The notes below the pieces were generated by a model that ran no database searches, was not told the DNA's origin, and saw only the letters and a list, made by a program, of their open reading frames with translations. From assembly GCA_019454205.1 (NCBI GenBank), contig CP075369.1:1488001-1552000 (forward strand): DNA of 64,000 bases. The letters are read 5' to 3'. The position numbers and the translations under genes were made by a program. Within the stretch, counting starts at the first letter, position 1. Each line of letters opens with the position of its first letter. Below, piece after piece: positions 8,391-19,467 of the stretch. Source of the DNA: Xanthobacteraceae bacterium (GTDB lineage Bacteria; Pseudomonadota; Alphaproteobacteria; Rhizobiales; Xanthobacteraceae).

Positions 8391-9902
8391 CTATTGCATC
8401 GCGCCGAGCGCGGCTTTCACCGGCGCGATGGCGGCCTTGGTATGCGCGACGAGATTGGCGACCGCCGCCGCGCTGGTATCGAGCACGGGCGCGGGCCAAA
8501 CACCGAGCAGGATGGTCAGCACGACCAGCGGCGCGAGCAGCGCGATCTCGCGTTTGTCCAGATCGGCGATGTTCTTCAGGTTTTCTTTCTCCAGCACGCC
8601 GAACACGACGCGGCGGTAGAGCCACAGCGCGTAACCCGCCGAGAGAATGACGCCGAGCGTCGCGAATACCGCGACCATCGTGTTCGCCTTGAACGCGGCA
8701 AGCAGCGAGAGGAACTCGCCGACGAACCCGCTCGTTCCCGGCAGGCCCACATTCGCCATCGTGAACACCATGAACACGGCTGCATAAACCGGCATCCGGT
8801 TCACGAGGCCGCCATAGGCCGCAATCTCGCGCGTGTGCATGCGGTCATAGACCACGCCGACACAAAGGAAGAGCGCACCGGAAACCACGCCGTGCGAAAT
8901 CATCTGGAACACGCCCGCCTGCACGCCCTCGTTCGAGAACGTGAAGATGCCAAGCGTGACGAAGCCCATGTGCGCGACCGACGAATAGGCAATCAGCTTC
9001 TTGATGTCCTCCTGCATCAGCGCGACCAGCGAGGTGTAGACGATGGCCACCACCGAGAGCACGAACATCATCGGCGCGAAAAATTCGGACGCCAGCGGAA
9101 ACATCGGCAGCGAGAAACGCAGGAAGCCGTAGCCGCCCATCTTCAGCAGCACCGCCGCCAGAATGACTGAGCCTGCGGTGGGCGCCTCGACGTGCGCATC
9201 GGGCAGCCAAGTATGCACCGGCCACATCGGCAGCTTCACCGCGAACGACGCGAAGAAGGCGAGCCAGAGCCATGTCTGCATCCCGCGCGGGAAACCGAAG
9301 GTGAGCAGCTTGGTAATGTCGGTCGTTCCGGCCTGGAAATACATCGCCATGATGGCGAGCAGCATCAAGACCGAGCCGAGCAGCGTGTAGAGGAAGAACT
9401 TGAAGCTGGCATAGACGCGCCGCTTGCCGCCCCACACGCCGATGATGAGGAACATCGGGATCAGGCCGCCCTCGAAGAAGCAGTAGAACAGCACGAGATC
9501 GAGCGCCGAGAACGTTCCGATCATCAGCGTTTCGAGGAGCAGGAAACAGATCAGGTATTCCTTCACCCGCTTCTCGATCGAGAACCATCCAGCGACGATC
9601 GCAACCGGCATCAGCGCGGTGGTGAGGATCACGAAGGGCAGCGAAATGCCGTCGACGCCCATCTTGTAATTGATGGCGCCACCGAGCCACGGCGAGCTTT
9701 CGACGAACTGGAAGCCGGAGTTCGTCTTGTCGAAGCCCGCGATCAGGAATAGCGACACCGCGAAGGTGACGATGGTGGTCCAGAGCGCGACCCAACGTGC
9801 ATTGCGCTCGGCCGCGGCATCGCCGCCGCGCAGCAGAAGAATGAACGCAACGCCGACCAGCGGCAGGAACGTGGTGACGGAAAGGACGGGCCAGCTTGCC
9901 AT
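8391..9902 (-). CDS. nuoM: NADH-quinone oxidoreductase subunit M
   Basis: A 503-residue proton-channel subunit of complex I, with about 14 membrane helices and the antiporter-family blocks KLPMWPVHTWLPDAHVEAPT and KKLIAYSSVAHMGFV. The ATG at 9902 overlaps the nuoL stop (ATGA). A GTG one codon earlier (9905) would give almost the same protein, but the overlap favours the ATG. Confidence 0.96.
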   Translation of the reverse strand: MASWPVLSVTTFLPLVGVAFILLLRGGDAAAERNARWVALWTTIVTFAVSLFLIAGFDKTNSGFQFVESSPWLGGAINYKMGVDGISLPFVILTTALMPVAIVAGWFSIEKRVKEYLICFLLLETLMIGTFSALDLVLFYCFFEGGLIPMFLIIGVWGGKRRVYASFKFFLYTLLGSVLMLLAIMAMYFQAGTTDITKLLTFGFPRGMQTWLWLAFFASFAVKLPMWPVHTWLPDAHVEAPTAGSVILAAVLLKMGGYGFLRFSLPMFPLASEFFAPMMFVLSVVAIVYTSLVALMQEDIKKLIAYSSVAHMGFVTLGIFTFSNEGVQAGVFQMISHGVVSGALFLCVGVVYDRMHTREIAAYGGLVNRMPVYAAVFMVFTMANVGLPGTSGFVGEFLSLLAAFKANTMVAVFATLGVILSAGYALWLYRRVVFGVLEKENLKNIADLDKREIALLAPLVVLTILLGVWPAPVLDTSAAAVANLVAHTKAAIAPVKAALGAMQ

Positions 9903-11842
9903 CACTTGGTCCCTCCGATCATGAACCAGGTGATCAGCGCGGCAACGCCAATCAGCATGACGAAGGCGTAGTGATAGAGATAGCCGGTCTGCAGCCGCAC
10001 CACGTTGCGCGTCACGTCAAGCACACGCGCGGAGATGCCGTCCGGCCCGAAGCCGTCGATCAGCCAGCCATCACCGCGCTTCCAAAGCGTGCGACCCAGC
10101 CATTTCGCGGGGCGCACGAACAGGAAGTCGTACAGCTCATCGAAGTACCACTTGTTGAGCAGGAAGCGGTACAGGAGGTCGTTCTGCTTCGCGAGCGCGG
10201 GCGGAATCGACGGGTCGCGGATATAGAACCAGTAGGCGACGATGAAGCCGCCCGCCATCATCACGGTCGGCAGCCACGGCACCCACGCGGGAAGATGGTG
10301 CATGTGTTCGAGTATCTTCCAGCCGTCATGCGAGAACAGCGACTGGCGGAAGAACGCCATCACGCCCTCTTCGTAGATGAAGGCTTTCTTGAACGCGAAG
10401 CCGAGCACCAACGCACCGACCGCGAGGATCGCGAGCGGCACCGTCATCACAAGCGGCGACTCGTGGGCGTGATCGTAGGTGTGGTGATCGGCGCGCGTCT
10501 TGCCGTGGAAGGTCAGGAACACGAGACGCCACGAATAGAACGAGGTCAGCGCCGCCGCGATCACGGTCATGTAGAAGGCGAACGGCGCGAAGTAATTGTG
10601 CCCCGCATAGGCCGCCTCGATGATCGCGTCCTTCGAATAATAGCCTGCGGTAAACGGAAACCCGGTCAGCGCCAGCGTACCGATCAGCATCATCGCGTAG
10701 GTGAACGGAATTTTCCGCCACAGCCCGCCCATGTTCCGCATGTCCTGCTCGTGATGCATCGCATGGATCACCGAACCGGCACCGAGGAACAGGAGCGCCT
10801 TGAAAGCCGCGTGCGTGAACAGGTGGAACATGCCGACCGAATACGCGCCGACGCCCATCGCGACGAACATGTAGCCAAGCTGCGAACAGGTCGAATACGC
10901 AACGACGCGCTTGATGTCGTTCTGCACGAGGCCGACCGTGGCAGCGAAGAACGCCGTAACTGCACCGAATAGCGTCACGACCATGAGCGCGGTCGGCGCA
11001 AGCTCGAACAGCGGAGACAGCCGCGCGACCATGAACACGCCCGCGGTCACCATGGTCGCGGCGTGGATGAGTGCGGAAACCGGCGTCGGCCCTTCCATCG
11101 CGTCGGGCAGCCAGGTGTGCAGCAGGAACTGCGCGGACTTGCCCATCGCGCCAACGAACAGGAGCAGGCAGATCACGGTCAGCGCGTCGAAGTCGCCGCC
11201 GAAAATGTGAATGGTCTTGCCGGTGAGAGATTTCGCCTCTGCAAAAATCGTCTCGAAGCCGATAGAGCCGATCATTGCGAACACGGCGAAGATGCCGAGC
11301 GCGAAACCGAAGTCGCCGACACGGTTGACGACGAAGGCCTTGATCGCCGCCGCATTGGCTTCCGGCTTCTGGTACCAGAAGCCGATCAGCAGATAACTGG
11401 CGAGGCCCACCCCTTCCCAGCCGAAGAACAACTGCACGAGGTTGTCGGCGGTCACCAGCGACAGCATCGCGAATGTGAACAGCGAGAGATAGGCAAAAAA
11501 GCGCGGCTGGTGCGGGTCTTCGTGCATGTAGCCGATGGAATAGATGTGCACGAGCGCGGACACGCTGTTCACGACGATCAGCATCAGGACCGTCATGGTA
11601 TCGACGCGCAGCGCCCAATCGACCTTCACGTCGCCCGCGGAAATCCAGGTGAACAGCGGCACGCGGAAATACTGTGCCTTGCCGATGAAACCGACGTCGA
11701 AGAACGCGACCCAGGACAGGATCGCAGCGATGACCAGCAACGCGCTGGTGAGGATGCCCGATACGCGCGCGCCCAGCACGCGGCCGAACAATCCCGCGAT
11801 CAGTGCGCCGGCGAGCGGCAGGAATACGATTGCGTAATACAT
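9902..11842 (-). CDS. nuoL: NADH-quinone oxidoreductase subunit L
   Basis: A 646-residue subunit, the most distal proton channel of complex I, with about 16 helices and the long C-terminal lateral helix typical of NuoL. The GKSAQFLLHTWLPDAMEGPT and KRVVAYSTCSQLGYM blocks are family hallmarks. It starts nine bases after the nuoK stop and overlaps nuoM at its end. Confidence 0.96.
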   Translation of the reverse strand: MYYAIVFLPLAGALIAGLFGRVLGARVSGILTSALLVIAAILSWVAFFDVGFIGKAQYFRVPLFTWISAGDVKVDWALRVDTMTVLMLIVVNSVSALVHIYSIGYMHEDPHQPRFFAYLSLFTFAMLSLVTADNLVQLFFGWEGVGLASYLLIGFWYQKPEANAAAIKAFVVNRVGDFGFALGIFAVFAMIGSIGFETIFAEAKSLTGKTIHIFGGDFDALTVICLLLFVGAMGKSAQFLLHTWLPDAMEGPTPVSALIHAATMVTAGVFMVARLSPLFELAPTALMVVTLFGAVTAFFAATVGLVQNDIKRVVAYSTCSQLGYMFVAMGVGAYSVGMFHLFTHAAFKALLFLGAGSVIHAMHHEQDMRNMGGLWRKIPFTYAMMLIGTLALTGFPFTAGYYSKDAIIEAAYAGHNYFAPFAFYMTVIAAALTSFYSWRLVFLTFHGKTRADHHTYDHAHESPLVMTVPLAILAVGALVLGFAFKKAFIYEEGVMAFFRQSLFSHDGWKILEHMHHLPAWVPWLPTVMMAGGFIVAYWFYIRDPSIPPALAKQNDLLYRFLLNKWYFDELYDFLFVRPAKWLGRTLWKRGDGWLIDGFGPDGISARVLDVTRNVVRLQTGYLYHYAFVMLIGVAALITWFMIGGTK

Positions 11843-11851
11843 CGTCCGCCG

Positions 11852-12160
11852 TCAGCCCTTCATCATGTTGATGTCTTCGACCGCAATCGAGCCGCGGTTG
11901 CGGAAGAAGACCACGAGGATCGCAAGCCCGATGGCCGCTTCTGCCGCCGCCACGGTAAGCACGAGCAGCGCGAAAATCTGGCCGACGATGTCGCCGAGGA
12001 ACGCCGAGAACGCGACGAGGTTTACGTTCACCGCGAGCAGGATCAGTTCGACCGACATCAGAATGACGATCACGTTCTTCCGGTTCAGGAAGATTCCGAG
12101 CGTGCCCAGCGTGAACAGGATCGCGCCGACCGCGAGATAATGGGAAAGGCCGATGGTCAT
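11852..12160 (-). CDS. nuoK: NADH-quinone oxidoreductase subunit K
   Basis: A 102-residue, three-helix membrane subunit of complex I. The conserved glutamates in helix 2 (LMSVELILLAVN) and helix 3 (VAAAEAAIGLA) that take part in proton translocation are present. The frame is open upstream into nuoJ, but the family length and the start two bases after the nuoJ stop fix the ATG at 12160. Confidence 0.95.
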   Translation of the reverse strand: MTIGLSHYLAVGAILFTLGTLGIFLNRKNVIVILMSVELILLAVNVNLVAFSAFLGDIVGQIFALLVLTVAAAEAAIGLAILVVFFRNRGSIAVEDINMMKG

Positions 12161-12162
12161 GC

Positions 12163-12777
12163 TCAGATCCCCTCGCCCGTCTTGACCTTCACGACTTCGA
12201 TGGCCGTGTCGCGTGTGCGCGCGTTCTGCGCGCTGACGTTCTGACGCTTCACGTTCACGCGGTGCTGCAGCGTCAGCACGATCGCACCGATCATCGCGAC
12301 CAGCAGAACGACGCCCGCAAGCTGGAAGTAATGGATGTAGGTCGTGTACAGCACGCGGCCGATGGCTTCGGTGTTGGTCGCCACATTCGCAGCCGGGATC
12401 GGCGCCTTGATTGCATTGGAAATGCCTGGGCCGGTAACCCACGCGCCGACGACCAATAGCAACTCGACAAGGAACACGAGGCCGACCAGCACGCCCACGG
12501 GAAGATATTGCAGGAAGCCCTGCCGCAGTTCCGTGAAATCCACGTCGAGCATCATCACGACGAACAGGAACAGCACCGCGACCGCGCCGACGTACACGAC
12601 AATCAAAATCATCGCGAGGAATTCAGCGCCGATCAGCAGGAACAGCCCGGCCGCGTTCACGAAGGTCAGGATCAGCCAAAGCACGGAGTGCACGGGGTTG
12701 CGTCCGGCGATCACCATGAACGCGCTCGCCACCGCGATGCCGGCGAACAGATAGAAAAAGAGTGCGGGAATTACCAT
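12163..12777 (-). CDS. nuoJ: NADH-quinone oxidoreductase subunit J
   Basis: A 204-residue, five-helix membrane subunit of complex I. The signature IVVYVGAVAVLFLFVVMML containing the conserved tyrosine is at about 58-76, followed by a charged C-terminal tail. The ATG at 12777 gives the family N-terminus. It lies five bases after nuoI and two before nuoK. Confidence 0.95.
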   Translation of the reverse strand: MVIPALFFYLFAGIAVASAFMVIAGRNPVHSVLWLILTFVNAAGLFLLIGAEFLAMILIVVYVGAVAVLFLFVVMMLDVDFTELRQGFLQYLPVGVLVGLVFLVELLLVVGAWVTGPGISNAIKAPIPAANVATNTEAIGRVLYTTYIHYFQLAGVVLLVAMIGAIVLTLQHRVNVKRQNVSAQNARTRDTAIEVVKVKTGEGI

Positions 12778-12782
12778 CGTCT

Positions 12783-13271
12783 CTACCTGTACGGCGCGTC
12801 GAGCGAAATATTCTTCGCGATCTCGCGCTCCCAGCGGTCGCCGTTCGCGAGCAACCGTTCCTTGTCGAAATAGAGTTCTTCGCGCGTCTCGGTCGCGAAT
12901 TCGAAGTTCGGACCTTCGACGATGGCGTCGACCGGGCACGCTTCCTGACACAGCCCGCAATAGATGCACTTCACCATGTCGATGTCGTAACGCGTGGTAC
13001 GGCGCGTACCGTCGTTGCGGCGCGGACCGGCCTCGATGGTGATGGCCTGCGCGGGACAGATCGCCTCACACAGCTTGCAGGCGATGCAGCGCTCCTCGCC
13101 GTTCGGATAACGGCGCAGCGCATGCTCGCCGCGAAAACGCGGCGAGAGATAGCCCTTCTCGAACGGATAGTTCAGCGTCGATTTCTTCGCGAAGAAATAA
13201 CGCATCGCGAGGAAGAACGCCGAGACGAACTCCCACAGAAAGATGCTGCGTGCGGCGCGGTCCAATTTCAT
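12783..13271 (-). CDS. nuoI: NADH-quinone oxidoreductase subunit I
   Basis: A 162-residue peripheral-arm subunit carrying two [4Fe-4S] clusters (N6a, N6b) in ferredoxin motifs: C62-C65-C68-C72 and C102-C105-C108-C112. They relay electrons from NuoG to the N2 cluster in NuoB. An amphipathic N-terminal helix anchors it at the membrane. The ATG overlaps the nuoH stop (ATGA). Confidence 0.96.
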   Translation of the reverse strand: MKLDRAARSIFLWEFVSAFFLAMRYFFAKKSTLNYPFEKGYLSPRFRGEHALRRYPNGEERCIACKLCEAICPAQAITIEAGPRRNDGTRRTTRYDIDMVKCIYCGLCQEACPVDAIVEGPNFEFATETREELYFDKERLLANGDRWEREIAKNISLDAPYR

Positions 13272-14299
13272 TTCGGCGCCCATCCGTTGAAATGCAGTAC
13301 GGCAGCGACGACCACGACCATCGCGAGCGAAAGCGGCAGGAAAACCTTCCAGCCGAGACGCATCAACTGGTCGTAGCGGTAGCGCGGCACGATGGCCTTC
13401 GCCATCGCGAACAGGAAGAACATGAAGCAGAGCTTGAGCACGAACCAGATAACACCCGGCACCCAGGTGAACGGCGCGACCGGGAACGGCGGCAGCCAGC
13501 CGCCAAGGAACAGGATCGTGCCCATCGCGCACATGGTCATGATCGCCACGTACTCGCCGAGCATGAACAGGAGATACGGCGTAGACGAATATTCGACCAT
13601 GAAACCCGCGACGAGTTCGGACTCCGCTTCCACCAGATCGAACGGCGGGCGGTTGGTTTCCGCCAGCGCGGAAACGAAGAACACGACGAACATCGGCAGC
13701 AGCGGCAGCCAGTACCACTGCAACATGCCGTAAGGCCCGTTTTGCGCCTCGACGATCTTGGTCAGGTTGAGCGAGCCCGCGCACATCAAGACGGTGATGA
13801 TGACGAAGCCGATGGAGACTTCGTAGGAAACCATTTGCGCGGCGGAACGCAGTGCGGCGAGGAATGGATACTTCGAGTTAGAAGCCCAGCCCGCCATGAT
13901 CACGCCGTAGACCATGAGCGACGAGATCGCGAAGATATAAAGTACGCCGACATTGATCTCCGCGACCGACCAGCCCGGATGCACCGGGATCACGGCCCAT
14001 GCCGCGAGCGCGAGCACGCAGGTAACGAGCGGCGCGAGCAGGAAAACACCCTTGTTCGCGCCGGACGGGATCACCGGCTCTTTCAGTACGAACTTCAGAA
14101 GATCGGCGAAGGATTGCAACAGACCGAACGGCCCGACCACGTTCGGGCCACGGCGCATCTGCACCGCCGCCCAGATCTTGCGGTCGGCCAGCAGGATGTA
14201 GGCGATGAAGATCAGCAACGCGACGAGCAGCAGCACGCTCTGCGCCACGATGATCACGATCGGCCAGATCGACTGCCAGAAGAAATCCATCAACGTCAT
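13268..14299 (-). CDS. nuoH: NADH-quinone oxidoreductase subunit H
   Basis: A 343-residue, eight-helix membrane subunit that forms most of the quinone-access chamber with NuoB and NuoD. The conserved RRGPNVVGPFGLLQ and ETNRPPFDLVEAESELVAGF loops, the latter rich in functional Glu residues, are intact. It sits between nuoG and nuoI in the usual order. Confidence 0.96.
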   Translation of the reverse strand: MTLMDFFWQSIWPIVIIVAQSVLLLVALLIFIAYILLADRKIWAAVQMRRGPNVVGPFGLLQSFADLLKFVLKEPVIPSGANKGVFLLAPLVTCVLALAAWAVIPVHPGWSVAEINVGVLYIFAISSLMVYGVIMAGWASNSKYPFLAALRSAAQMVSYEVSIGFVIITVLMCAGSLNLTKIVEAQNGPYGMLQWYWLPLLPMFVVFFVSALAETNRPPFDLVEAESELVAGFMVEYSSTPYLLFMLGEYVAIMTMCAMGTILFLGGWLPPFPVAPFTWVPGVIWFVLKLCFMFFLFAMAKAIVPRYRYDQLMRLGWKVFLPLSLAMVVVVAAVLHFNGWAPK

Positions 14300-14305
14300 C
14301 GCGCG

Positions 14306-16366
14306 TTACTCCGCCGCTTCCGGCACCCTGCCGGCGGCCAGCCGCGAACATTCCGCCATGACGGCGGACGCGCGCGCGATCGGGTTGGTGAGATAAAAGT
14401 CGGTCACCGGCGACTTGAAGCCGGTCTTCATGGCGTCGCCGCCGAGTTTCGTAAGTTTTGCGATGTCGCCGGCATCGGCCGGCGTGATCTGGTCAATCTT
14501 CGCAAGATGCGGGAACGCTGCGAACATCTGGCGGCGCAACTCGGAAAGCGAATCCCACGGCAGCTTGTTGCCGATGCTCTCCGACAGCGCGCGCAGGATC
14601 GCCCAGTCCTCGCGCGCATCACCCGGCGCGAACGCAGCGCGCTTCGCAAGCTGCGGACGGCCTTCGGTATTGACGAAGATGCCTGACTTTTCAGTGTAAG
14701 CGGCGGCCGGAAGAATGACATCCGCGCGATGTGCGCCGCGGTCGCCATGCGTGCCGACGTAAACCACGAAAGCGTCGCTCTCGACTTCGATCTCGTCCGC
14801 GCCAAGCAGGAACAGCACGTCGAGCGCCTTCGACTTCACCATCTGCGGGGCGGTCAGCCCGCCCTCGCCCGGTACTGCGCCGACATCGAGCGCACCGACG
14901 CGCGAAGCCGCCGTGTGCAGCACCGAGAAACCGTTCCAGCCGTCCGCGATGCCGCCGACCGAAATCACCGACTTCGCGAACATGGAGAGCACGGCCGCGC
15001 TGTCTTTGCGCGCAAGCGCGCCCTGACCGATCATCCAGATCTGGTTCTTGGTCTGCGCCTTCTTGTGTTTCGTAAACTCGGAGAGCGTCTCCGGGCCAGC
15101 GCCGAGATAGGCGTAGTCGTACGTGAGGTCGGCCTTCTCGCCGATCACCCCGATCTTCAGGCCGCCCGTGCGCCAGCGCTCGCGGATACGCGCGTTCAGC
15201 ACCGGCGCTTCGCGGCGCGGGTTCGCGCCGATGATCATGAGGCCTTCGGCCTGATCGATGCCGGCGATAGTTGAATTAAAGAGATAGGAAGCGCGGCCCA
15301 TCGAAGGATGGAGGATCGAACCGTTCTGACGGCAATCGATGTTCTTCGAGCCGATCTTGTCCATCAGCGCTTTGAGCGCGAAGGCTTCTTCCGTGGTCGC
15401 AAGATCGCCGACGATCGCACCGACACGCTCCGGCACGGCGGTCTTCATCTTCGCCGCGATGGCGGCGAAGGCATCGGCCCAGCTTGCACGTACCAGCTTG
15501 CCCTTGATGCGCACATACGGCTTGTCGAGGCGCTGCGTGCGAAGACCATCCCAGACGAAGCGCGTCTTGTCGGAAATCCACTCCTCGTTCACGCCTTCAT
15601 GCAGGCGCGGCAGGATGCGCTGCACTTCGCGGCCGCGCACGTCGACGCGGATATTGGAACCGACCGCATCCATCGCGTCGATGGACTCGGTCTTGGTCAG
15701 TTCCCACGGCCTCGCCTGAAACGCATAAGGCTTCGACGTCAGCGCGCCGACCGGGCACAGGTCGATGACGTTACCTTGCAACTCGGAGGTCATCGCCTGT
15801 TCGAGATAGGTGGTGATCTCCATGTCCTCGCCGCGGCCGATTGCGCCGAGTTCGGCGACACCCGCGACTTCCGTGGTGAAGCGGACGCAGCGCGTGCAAT
15901 GGATGCAGCGCGTCATGATCGTCTTCACCAGCGGACCGATATATTTGTCTTCGACCGCGCGCTTGTTTTCCTGATAGCGCGACTTGTCGACGCCGTAGGC
16001 CATCGCCTGATCCTGCAGATCACACTCGCCGCCCTGATCGCAGATCGGGCAATCGAGCGGATGGTTGATGAGCAGGAACTCCATCACGCCTTCGCGTGCC
16101 TTCTTCACCAGCGGCGTTTTGGTGTTGACGACCGGCGGCTCGCCGTTCGGGCCGGGACGGCAATCGCGCACGGCCCACGCGCAGGATGCAACCGGCTTCG
16201 GCGAACCCTTCACCTCGACGAGGCACATGCGACAGTTGCCGGCAATCGAAAGGCGCTCATGGAAACAGAAGCGCGGAATCTCCGCACCCGCCGCCTCGCA
16301 CGCCTGCAACAGCGTGTACTCGGCCGGCACTTCGATTTCTTTTCCGTCGACGATCAGCTTCGCCAT
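14306..16366 (-). CDS. nuoG: NADH-quinone oxidoreductase subunit G
   Basis: A 686-residue iron-sulfur subunit. An N-terminal [2Fe-2S] ferredoxin domain contains the C-x10-C-x2-C pattern in the CFHERLSIAGNCRMC region. A His/Cys-ligated [4Fe-4S] site and a CIHCTRC [4Fe-4S] motif follow, and then a molybdopterin-oxidoreductase-like domain that is structural in complex I. The length is typical of alphaproteobacterial NuoG, shorter than the E. coli protein. It starts five bases downstream of the nuoF stop. Confidence 0.95.
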   Translation of the reverse strand: MAKLIVDGKEIEVPAEYTLLQACEAAGAEIPRFCFHERLSIAGNCRMCLVEVKGSPKPVASCAWAVRDCRPGPNGEPPVVNTKTPLVKKAREGVMEFLLINHPLDCPICDQGGECDLQDQAMAYGVDKSRYQENKRAVEDKYIGPLVKTIMTRCIHCTRCVRFTTEVAGVAELGAIGRGEDMEITTYLEQAMTSELQGNVIDLCPVGALTSKPYAFQARPWELTKTESIDAMDAVGSNIRVDVRGREVQRILPRLHEGVNEEWISDKTRFVWDGLRTQRLDKPYVRIKGKLVRASWADAFAAIAAKMKTAVPERVGAIVGDLATTEEAFALKALMDKIGSKNIDCRQNGSILHPSMGRASYLFNSTIAGIDQAEGLMIIGANPRREAPVLNARIRERWRTGGLKIGVIGEKADLTYDYAYLGAGPETLSEFTKHKKAQTKNQIWMIGQGALARKDSAAVLSMFAKSVISVGGIADGWNGFSVLHTAASRVGALDVGAVPGEGGLTAPQMVKSKALDVLFLLGADEIEVESDAFVVYVGTHGDRGAHRADVILPAAAYTEKSGIFVNTEGRPQLAKRAAFAPGDAREDWAILRALSESIGNKLPWDSLSELRRQMFAAFPHLAKIDQITPADAGDIAKLTKLGGDAMKTGFKSPVTDFYLTNPIARASAVMAECSRLAAGRVPEAAE

Positions 16367-16371
16367 CGCGC

Positions 16372-17676
<1,305 letters not shown>

Positions 17677-17677
17677 G

Positions 17678-18280
17678 TTACTTCTCCTCGCCTTTCAGGG
17701 TCGTGAGACCGCCCGACGGCGCGGAATACTGGCGCTCGGTCTGCGGACCGACCTTCACCTTCTTGCCCGCCGCGAGATCGTCCATCAGCTTCTCGAGCAA
17801 TTCGGGTGTCAGGTCTTCGTAGTAGTCGTCGTTGATCTGCACCATCGGCGCATTCACGCAAGCACCAAGGCATTCGACTTCGAGCCACGAGAAGTTGCCG
17901 TCCTTCGACACTTCGCGCTGCTCGCCGATCCGCTTTTTGCAGACCTTGATCAGTCCTTCCGCGCCGCGCAGCGCGCACGGCGTCGTGCCGCAAACCTGTA
18001 TGAAGTATTTGCCGACCGGCTCCAGGTTAAACATCGTGTAGAACGTCGCGACTTCCAGCACGCGGATATGCGCCATGCCGAGCATGTCGGCGACGTAACG
18101 GATCGCGACTTCCGGCAACCAGCCGCCCGCCTGCTTCTGTGCCTGCCACAACAGCGGGATGACGGCGGAAGCCTGGCGGCCTTCCGGATACTTTGCGATC
18201 TGCTTCTTCGCCCATTCCTCGTTCTTCTTGTTGAACGAGAAAGTCTTGGGCTGCTCAGCGGCGAGACGACGAACGGCCAT
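17678..18280 (-). CDS. nuoE: NADH-quinone oxidoreductase subunit E
   Basis: A 200-residue subunit carrying the N1a [2Fe-2S] cluster on C97, C102, C137 and C141 (VCGTTPC and ECLGAC motifs). It pairs with NuoF in the NADH dehydrogenase module. A charged, Lys-rich C-terminal tail (about 170-200) extends past the thioredoxin-like fold. Its ATG shares one base with the nuoD stop (TAATG). Confidence 0.96.
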   Translation of the reverse strand: MAVRRLAAEQPKTFSFNKKNEEWAKKQIAKYPEGRQASAVIPLLWQAQKQAGGWLPEVAIRYVADMLGMAHIRVLEVATFYTMFNLEPVGKYFIQVCGTTPCALRGAEGLIKVCKKRIGEQREVSKDGNFSWLEVECLGACVNAPMVQINDDYYEDLTPELLEKLMDDLAAGKKVKVGPQTERQYSAPSGGLTTLKGEEK

Positions 18281-19467
18281 TAGCGGTCAACCTCCCCGAA
18301 CACGATGTCGAGCGAGCCGAGGATCGCCGACACGTCCGCGAGCATGAAGCCGCGCGAGAGATAATCCATCGCCTGCAAGTGCGCGAAACCCGGCGCGCGA
18401 ATCTTGCAGCGGTAGGGTTTATTGGTGCCGTCAGCGACGAGGAAAACGCCGAACTCCCCCTTCGGCGCTTCGACCGCCGTATACACTTCGCCGGCCGGAA
18501 CGTGGAAGCCTTCGGTGTAGAGCTTGAAGTGATGGATGAGCGCCTCCATCGAGCGCTTCATCTCGCCGCGTTTCGGCGGCACGATCTTCTGGTCGCGCGT
18601 CGTGACCGGACCCTTCTCTTTGTCGAGACGGTCGAGGCACTGCTGCATGATGCGCGTGCTCTGGCGCATCTCTTCCATGCGGATGTGATAGCGGTCGTAG
18701 CAGTCGCCGTTCTTGCCGATGGGAATGTCGAAATCCATGTCGGCGTAGCACTCGTAGGGTTGCGACTTGCGCAGATCCCACGCCGCGCCGGACCCGCGCA
18801 CCATCACGCCGGAGAAGCCCCACTTCCACGCATCTTCCAGCGACACGATGCCGATATCGACGTTGCGCTGCTTGAAGATACGGTTCTCGGAAAGCAGCCG
18901 GTCTAGATCGTCCACCACCTTGAAGAACGGATTGCAGAACGCGCGGATGTCATCGACCAGCGCCTGCGGAATATCCTGATGCACGCCGCCCGGACGGAAA
19001 TATGCCGCGTGCATCCGCGAGCCGGACGCGCGCTCGTAGAACACCATGAGCTTTTCGCGTTCCTCGAAGCCCCATAGCGGCGGCGTCAGCGCGCCGACGT
19101 CCATCGCCTGCGTGGTGACGTTGAGGAGATGCGAAAGCAGCCGTCCGATTTCGGAATACAGCACGCGGATCAGCTGTCCGCGGATCGGCACTTCCATGCC
19201 GTGCAGCTTCTCGATCGCGAGGCAGAAGGCGTGCTCCTGGTTCATCGGCGCGACGTAATCGAGCCGGTCGAAATACGGGATCGCCTGCAAGTAGGTTTTC
19301 GCCTCGATCAGCTTCTCGGTGCCGCGATGGAGCAGCCCGATATGCGGGTCCACGCGCTCGACGATTTCGCCGTCGAGTTCGAGCACGAGGCGCAGCACGC
19401 CGTGCGCTGCCGGGTGCTGCGGGCCGAAGTTGATCGTGAAATTGCGGGTCGGCTGCTGTTCGGTCAT
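18280..19467 (-). CDS. nuoD: NADH-quinone oxidoreductase subunit D
   Basis: A 395-residue subunit related to the [NiFe]-hydrogenase large subunit; with NuoB and NuoH it forms the quinone site. The N-terminal FGPQHPAAHG loop containing the quinone-site His is intact, and the ending GSLDIVFGEVDR is the family C-terminus. The gene is separate from nuoC. Its ATG overlaps the stop of a thioesterase gene (ATGA), not that of nuoC, which is unusual for a nuo operon. Confidence 0.96.
   Translation of the reverse strand: MTEQQPTRNFTINFGPQHPAAHGVLRLVLELDGEIVERVDPHIGLLHRGTEKLIEAKTYLQAIPYFDRLDYVAPMNQEHAFCLAIEKLHGMEVPIRGQLIRVLYSEIGRLLSHLLNVTTQAMDVGALTPPLWGFEEREKLMVFYERASGSRMHAAYFRPGGVHQDIPQALVDDIRAFCNPFFKVVDDLDRLLSENRIFKQRNVDIGIVSLEDAWKWGFSGVMVRGSGAAWDLRKSQPYECYADMDFDIPIGKNGDCYDRYHIRMEEMRQSTRIMQQCLDRLDKEKGPVTTRDQKIVPPKRGEMKRSMEALIHHFKLYTEGFHVPAGEVYTAVEAPKGEFGVFLVADGTNKPYRCKIRAPGFAHLQAMDYLSRGFMLADVSAILGSLDIVFGEVDR

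Noticed and set aside
7335..9170. A 611-codon plus-strand open frame opposite nuoN/nuoM
   Set aside because: Composition is almost entirely Arg/His/Glu/Asp, the mirror of hydrophobic codons in membrane-protein genes. No start signal or domain.
13250..14686. A 478-codon plus-strand open frame opposite nuoH/nuoG
   Set aside because: Same mirror effect; the minus strand carries clear complex I genes with iron-sulfur and membrane signatures.
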